Shown: one piece after another, positions 12,701-18,700 of the stretch
Numbering within the stretch: position 1 is the stretch's first letter
How the letters are laid out: each line of letters starts with the position of its first letter
Origin: Gonium pectorale
Taxonomy: Eukaryota; Chlorophyta; Chlorophyceae; Chlamydomonadales; Volvocaceae
Reading direction: 5' to 3'
Assembly: GCA_001584585.1 (NCBI GenBank)
Contig: LSYV01000049.1
Coordinates: forward strand, 443,139 to 462,448
DNA length: 19,310 bases
The notes under the pieces: generated by a model
Databases searched by the model: none
The model's input: the letters and a program-made list of their open reading frames with translations, nothing else
What the model was told of the DNA's origin: nothing
Program-made: the position numbers and the translations under genes

Positions 12701-15700
12701 GCCCCTCACCTCAAACGCAACCAGGGCGAGGAGACGTCGCTATCTGCCTGCCCGTACGACAGCAATTTCGGTGCCTACGACGCGACAGACACTGCTGGCG
12801 TGGTCTGCAGGGCAGGTGCGTGCGGAATGTGTAAGGGGGTACGTACGATTGCGGGTGTGGGGTTGCGTCCAACCCCAACCCCAACCCCACCCACACAGTC
12901 AGTTGCATGTCCATATGTTTTACATATTGTCCCGGTCCTACAACACCTGGCGCGTGTGGCTTGATTCAATCCCCGTGTATGCGCATCATCATGCTCGAAT
13001 CCGTTCCTCCTCGGTCAATCGTGTGGATGTGCCGCAGACATTGAGCCCGAGTACGGCAGTGTACGACTTGTGGATGGGCCCGCGCCGTACGCGGGTCGAG
13101 TGGAGGTGTACGCCAACGGCGCCTGGCAGGCAATACGGGCAAATGACGACACGTGGGATTACCGAGAAGCGGCAGTAGTGTGCAGGTAGTTGGAGGTGTG
13201 CGTACTCCGCAGTTACGCCGCACACATGCAAATGCCAGCAGATGATGGATTCAGCAGCTTGCTGCTGCCGCCCGCGGGGGCTTCAGCAGCCGCCACGCCT
13301 TGTCTACATGCTGCATATTCATCTTCCATGTGCGCCGTGATATTGCGTATCCCAATCATCCAATGGTTGGGCGTACGAGCCAGGAATGCTTGTGTACTTG
13401 GCGGCGCCACTGTGCCCTCGCTGTGTCGCTTGAGGTCTGGCGGCTGATGCGTTGCAGGCAGCTGGGCTTCCGGTCGGCGCTGAGGCCGGTCCGGCAGGAG
13501 AGCGTCTGGTCGGTGTGGGGGGGCACGTCATCGTACATTTTCGTGGTGCCCATCGGCATGAGCTCAATGGCATGCAACGGCTCCGAGGTCAAACTCACAG
13601 ACTGCCAATCCCAGCCGGTATCCAGCGATGCGGGCGACCGAATCTACCTCGACCATTCGGGCGATGCGGGCGTTGTGTGCCAAGACGGTAAGGCGGAGGT
13701 GCGCAGCGTTGGGCGTTGGGTGAACAGCAGCATGTGCCCATCTCGGATGGATGGGTTCTCTCAGCTGGTAATGCATTCAGCATTGAACGAGTTGATAGAT
13801 GGGATAGGGGCAAGCAACGGGTAGATGGATGGGATAGGGCAAAATCCCGTAGCCCTAATAGATTTACCCCAACCCCCTACAGACGCTCCCACGCATGTAG
13901 TAACACGTTGCGCTGGCTGGGGGCTGGCAGGCAATCAGGCGCGCGGCATATACGGGTTGGCGTGTCGGTTGGCTGGAAGCGTGTACTGCTATCCAGGCGC
14001 CACGCGTTGTTTGTTATGTGTGGAAACAATATACCGGACATGTTGACACGCATGCAATCTCGCCGTAAATGTTCGCCGTAAGCCACGCACTCAGATAGAT
14101 TCCCGCGTTCGCATACAATCTATCCGCGCGCAGCTGCGCCCCCCGCGAATGGTGCGATTCGCCTGCGGGACAGCACGCTGCCCTCGGAGGGCCGCATCGA
14201 GCTGTACTGGAATTACACCTGGGGAACGGTGAGTCGGCCAATAAGCTGGCTTGCGAAAACATGTGCCCCCCCCCCGCTTGCATGATAGTAGGCACAGCTA
14301 CCAGTTCATGATGATATGATGGTCCGTTGCTGCAAGTGACCGGCCGCCGACAAGTGTGCCACGAACTGCAGCGGCGGCATGTTCGGTACGACTTGTCCAT
14401 CCGTACGACGTGTCCGTGCATTCTCTGACGTATGTTCTCCGACGTGTGCATGTGTACGCGCTATCGTCCTGCAAGATCGACACCCGTGGCTACTCGCAAT
14501 TCTCACACAATCGCTCTTCGGCTACGGCAGCATGCCGACAGGCAAGGAACATCGCGGCTTGCCTGCCGGACTCTCTTGTGTGCTTAACTTGATCCGCCAC
14601 ACGGTTTCACGTCCCCTAACATGAGATCGCTCTAGCTACTTGCAGCATGTGCCCCTTCAATGATTCTGCACTTTCCATCATGGTTCGTACGTAGTTGTCG
14701 CTGCCCGCAGCCCTGAAGCTACCTACCTAGGTAGCCAAGCAACCGCCCTGGCTTGCTTGTGTGCCGCCGTTGCCTGCTATGCAGCTGGGCTACAAGAGTG
14801 GGCAGCCGGCCTATCTTTCTGGATGGGGCAGGTTTATGGGTGCTGTCGCCGCCTCTGAGTTTTACCGCCTTGGCCATAAAGCATTGGCCCCCAATTGGCT
14901 TCCTGGAGGCCTCACCTGCACAGGCGAGGAGTGGGCCATTGGCGAGTGTCCGGGGTACAACCCACAACTCGGACGCTACAACGATTTTTCCTACTACTAC
15001 AACACTGATGTAACGGCGAACGACGTGGGCGCCCTGTGCACCATGGACCTCCCACCCGCCACCGGCACGCTCCGCCTGACGGGGGGCCCGATTCCCTCGG
15101 CTGGGCGCCTGGTAAGCAACCAAGCGCCCCATCGCTCATACATCATTAGCTACGTGGCGGGGACCGCCTCCGTACGTCCCCATCTGCCTGTCTGCCCGGT
15201 ATCGGCCAGGACAGCCAGCCAGGCTGTACCAACCCAGTTTCACGGGGGCGGGTTCGACCAGACGGGGAATGAATGCACACAATAATAGATGTCCTAATGA
15301 GCACGCACAGGAAGGCGTGTCAGCTAGATAGCACTTTCCAAGCGCTGACCTAACAGGCGCCCAAACCGAAATAGAATGTCAAGTCGAAAGGTTGTTCACG
15401 CATCTTCCATCCCGCCCGCGCCGACACGGCACGCAGGAAGTGGCGTACCGCAACGAATGGGGCTCCGTGTCCGGCATGGGGGTGGGCTGGGGCGGCAAGC
15501 AGTCGGCGGTGGCGTGCCGGCAGATGGGGTACCCAGGTAGGGGGTAATGTGATGCATGGCTTTGCACGGCGGCAGGTGGTGCATGACGATCCTACCACCC
15601 GGCCTCCTCCACCTGACCCTTCTCCTAGACGGTCCCGGCCGTGGACCATGCAGTCCATCCACCCATGTATGGAAATCATGTTGCTATGTTAGGCTAGGTA

Positions 15701-18700
15701 TAGGTAGCGCGCATGGCGCGCGGTGGCGGCTCGCCTAAACCCGCGGCCGTAGTGAGAAGCCGCAACTCGCCCATGACTTGCCAGCCCCTGCGCCCAAACC
15801 GTTATACCCATGTCTGCGACACATGTGTGTGTACCCGTACACGCACACGCGTTGTTGGCTCGGACTTGGGTAGACGGTCTGACGCTATCTGGCTGTGCTC
15901 GATCCTGCTCGTTCCATCATCAGATGCTTGCCCCGCATACCTGCACGTGGTTATATCGTACGCCATCACGCTGAATACTGAACGACATGCACGCAGGCGT
16001 AACCAGCTACTGGACATCCAGCGAGTCCAGCCACCCGAACTGGATATCTGCCATGGACGAGCTGACCAGGAGCCGCACGATCTTTCTATACAATGTCAGT
16101 TGCCTGGGTAACGAGACCTCCCTGGCCAGGTGCCAGGGCGGCAGCCAGTACGTGGTAACCGTCTCGGACCCGAACTACTGGCCTTCTGGCTCTTGGCAAT
16201 CCTCCTCATACGTCTACCTGCTGTGCTCAGAAACGGCCAATCCGCCGCTGCGCTCGCTTCGGCTTGTGGGGGGACCGACGCCCAACCAAGGAACGCTGGA
16301 GGTGCGGTCGTCGCCATCACTCGCCCAGCCAACCATCGTGCATGCATGCTAACTGCGACCCAAACCTGCCCTCAATCTCGCTCAAGAGCCGCTTACGGAC
16401 ATGGGTGCGGATTCTGGCGCCATGACATGTGTGCGCATGTACGACAAACCACGGGGCGGGCTCTTCACTGCGGATTTAGTACGGAACCCAAGCAGCGGAT
16501 ACAGCTCGAGCGTCCTGGCGGTCGTCCATGCCCTTGCACGTCTCCAGGCCATCTGCTGGATTAGCTCTTTTTTTGGACGCGACTGCTTAAGCGCAGTCTT
16601 CTGTCCAGATCGCGTGATCAAGGGCAACCAACATGACGTACGTACGATGCCGACGATTCGTTTTCTTAATGCCCTCGTCCCCCCCCTGTTCCACGCCCCC
16701 GCACCGGACAGATCTTCTATGATGACTATCGTTGGCGCCCCCTGATCCAAGGTTTCATATACGGCGATAGCGGGAGTTCATGGCGCTCATTCGGCGAAGG
16801 AGAGGCGGGGGTGGCATGCCGACAGATGGGTACGTGAGGGCGCAGATGCTCGGGTGCTGGGGTGGTTGTGTACGCATGCTGATTACACGTCCATCAAAGC
16901 CCGGGGGGGGGGCCGAGGGGTATTGACGAATGGCGAATGTTGGGGTGGGGGAGCGGTTCATGGTCCCCGTCTCGACCCACGTCAACGCCTGACGTCGCGG
17001 GCGCGGCTAGTGCCCAGATAGATAGACAGCCTACAGGTAGTCTCCAATAGCAGCGGGCTGGGCCTCCTTGATATTAGTAATCTACCATGTCCTGATGCCT
17101 GAAACCCAATCCAAGGCAACCCCAAACTGGTAGGTGCCGGAGCTGCTCGTAGCACACGCATTCGCACACACACGAGCGAGCTTCTATCTCGAGGCTAGCA
17201 TGCGTTGCCTCGTAGCCCTGTGGCGGGCGAACAAGTAAGACCCACGTGCCCAAGTTACGTATGGACCAAACAGTACTGCAGAAAACGGGCACCCCTTGCT
17301 TCACGCCCTGTCCCACCGAAAGCTCCCGACCAAGCTTGCTGTTCATCTTGACCCGCATGCGCACATCCTCATAGCTGGCCTGCAGCTGGCCTGGATGTCT
17401 CAAAAGGGCTTCCGTCGCGCCTAGAGTGTTTGTTAATCAGATGCCTTGAGTGAGTGGTAGCTGCGGTGCATGGAGGGCCCGCCTGGATTGCCCCTGAGGC
17501 GGAAGGTGTTTGTGCAGTAGAAGTGTCCATCTGGGGGCGTTCTGGAGGTGGGCTCCTGGATGGAAGCTTACAGGTGTGTACATGTGGAGGCCACAGAGTT
17601 GCTCGTTGCGCCCTCCCGCAGGCTTCAACTCGCTGTCTGGGGCTGACCAAAAAGCCGTGGTCCTCAACGGCGCCGGGTTCATGGTAAGCAGGCTGCGGGC
17701 TGCAGCGGACGTCAGTGCCCGCTGCTGCACGTACGAGTGCGCAGGCACGTCCGCCGTACATCCCCGCAGTATATGTCGTACGCCCAGATCGTACGTTGTT
17801 TGCACCAAGCCACATACGATCAGCCTGCTCCTCGTCCTAACCCCGTAAAATCCTAAAACCCTGAACCCCCTAAACCCTCAGCCTCACCCCCCTGGCCTTG
17901 TACATCCTGCACCTGACCGCAATTGACCCCTCCCTGCCGCCAGGCGTCCACCGCCGGGGGCGTGGCCCTTGCGTTTCAGTGCACCGGCACGGAGCGGCGG
18001 CTCACTGACTGCGCTCCGGTTGCGGTATCTGGCTGGATCTCTGAGACCGTGGGACTGCGCTGTGGACCGCCATGTAGGTGTGCTTGCTCGTCGGTGGCGA
18101 GCTATCCCGCTTGAAAAGAAACCCGCACTAAATATCATACACCTGATTGAATCGCCCGGCATTTGCTCATGCATCCACACACCATCTTCGCACATCGGGA
18201 GGGGCGCACGAATGATGCCTGCCTAAGGTTACACATTGTACATGCATGTACCCGCCAATGCCTTTGTGGCGACGGATTTCGGAAGAACGAATGTGAAACC
18301 ACTTTCAGGCTGCCATGTGCATGGGCGCCAACATCTTAGCCGGGACAACGAGCTGACGCCATTCAAACGAGCTGCTCTGTTCCGCCACGTAACGCCGCGA
18401 TCGCTCAGAATTGTGCTCTCGCCCCCCTCACCCCGGTCAACCCCGCATGCAGTCTCACCGCCGCCAGCCCCTCCAAGACCGCCGTCTCCCCCGAGGCCGC
18501 CCTCGCCAGCCCCTCCATTCCTCCTGCCACCATCTCCAAGCCCTGTCAGTCCCAGCCCGCCGGACCCCGCCTCTGCTGCGCCGCCCGCACCCCCTTCGCC
18601 CCCTTTGCCCCCCGCCCAACGGCCAAGGCAAGCCCCGCATGCAACGTTCCCCTTACAGCAAGGCCTCGGCCTCGGCTTGCTGTGTATGTGTAGGGGGCGG

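Noticed and set aside
12869..12897. CCAACCCCAACCCC tract as telomeric repeat
   Set aside because: It is too short and does not match a known algal telomere unit; treated as simple sequence in an intron.
12579..13178. 199-residue + strand open frame as an independent gene
   Set aside because: It overlaps exons of SRCR domains 9 and 10 in another frame and shows no recognisable domain.
14711..14784. Possible exon after CCCGCAG upstream of LGYKSG
   Set aside because: In the required phase 0 it begins CCC TGA, a stop. Exon 14476-14541 supplies the missing ACRQ segment instead.
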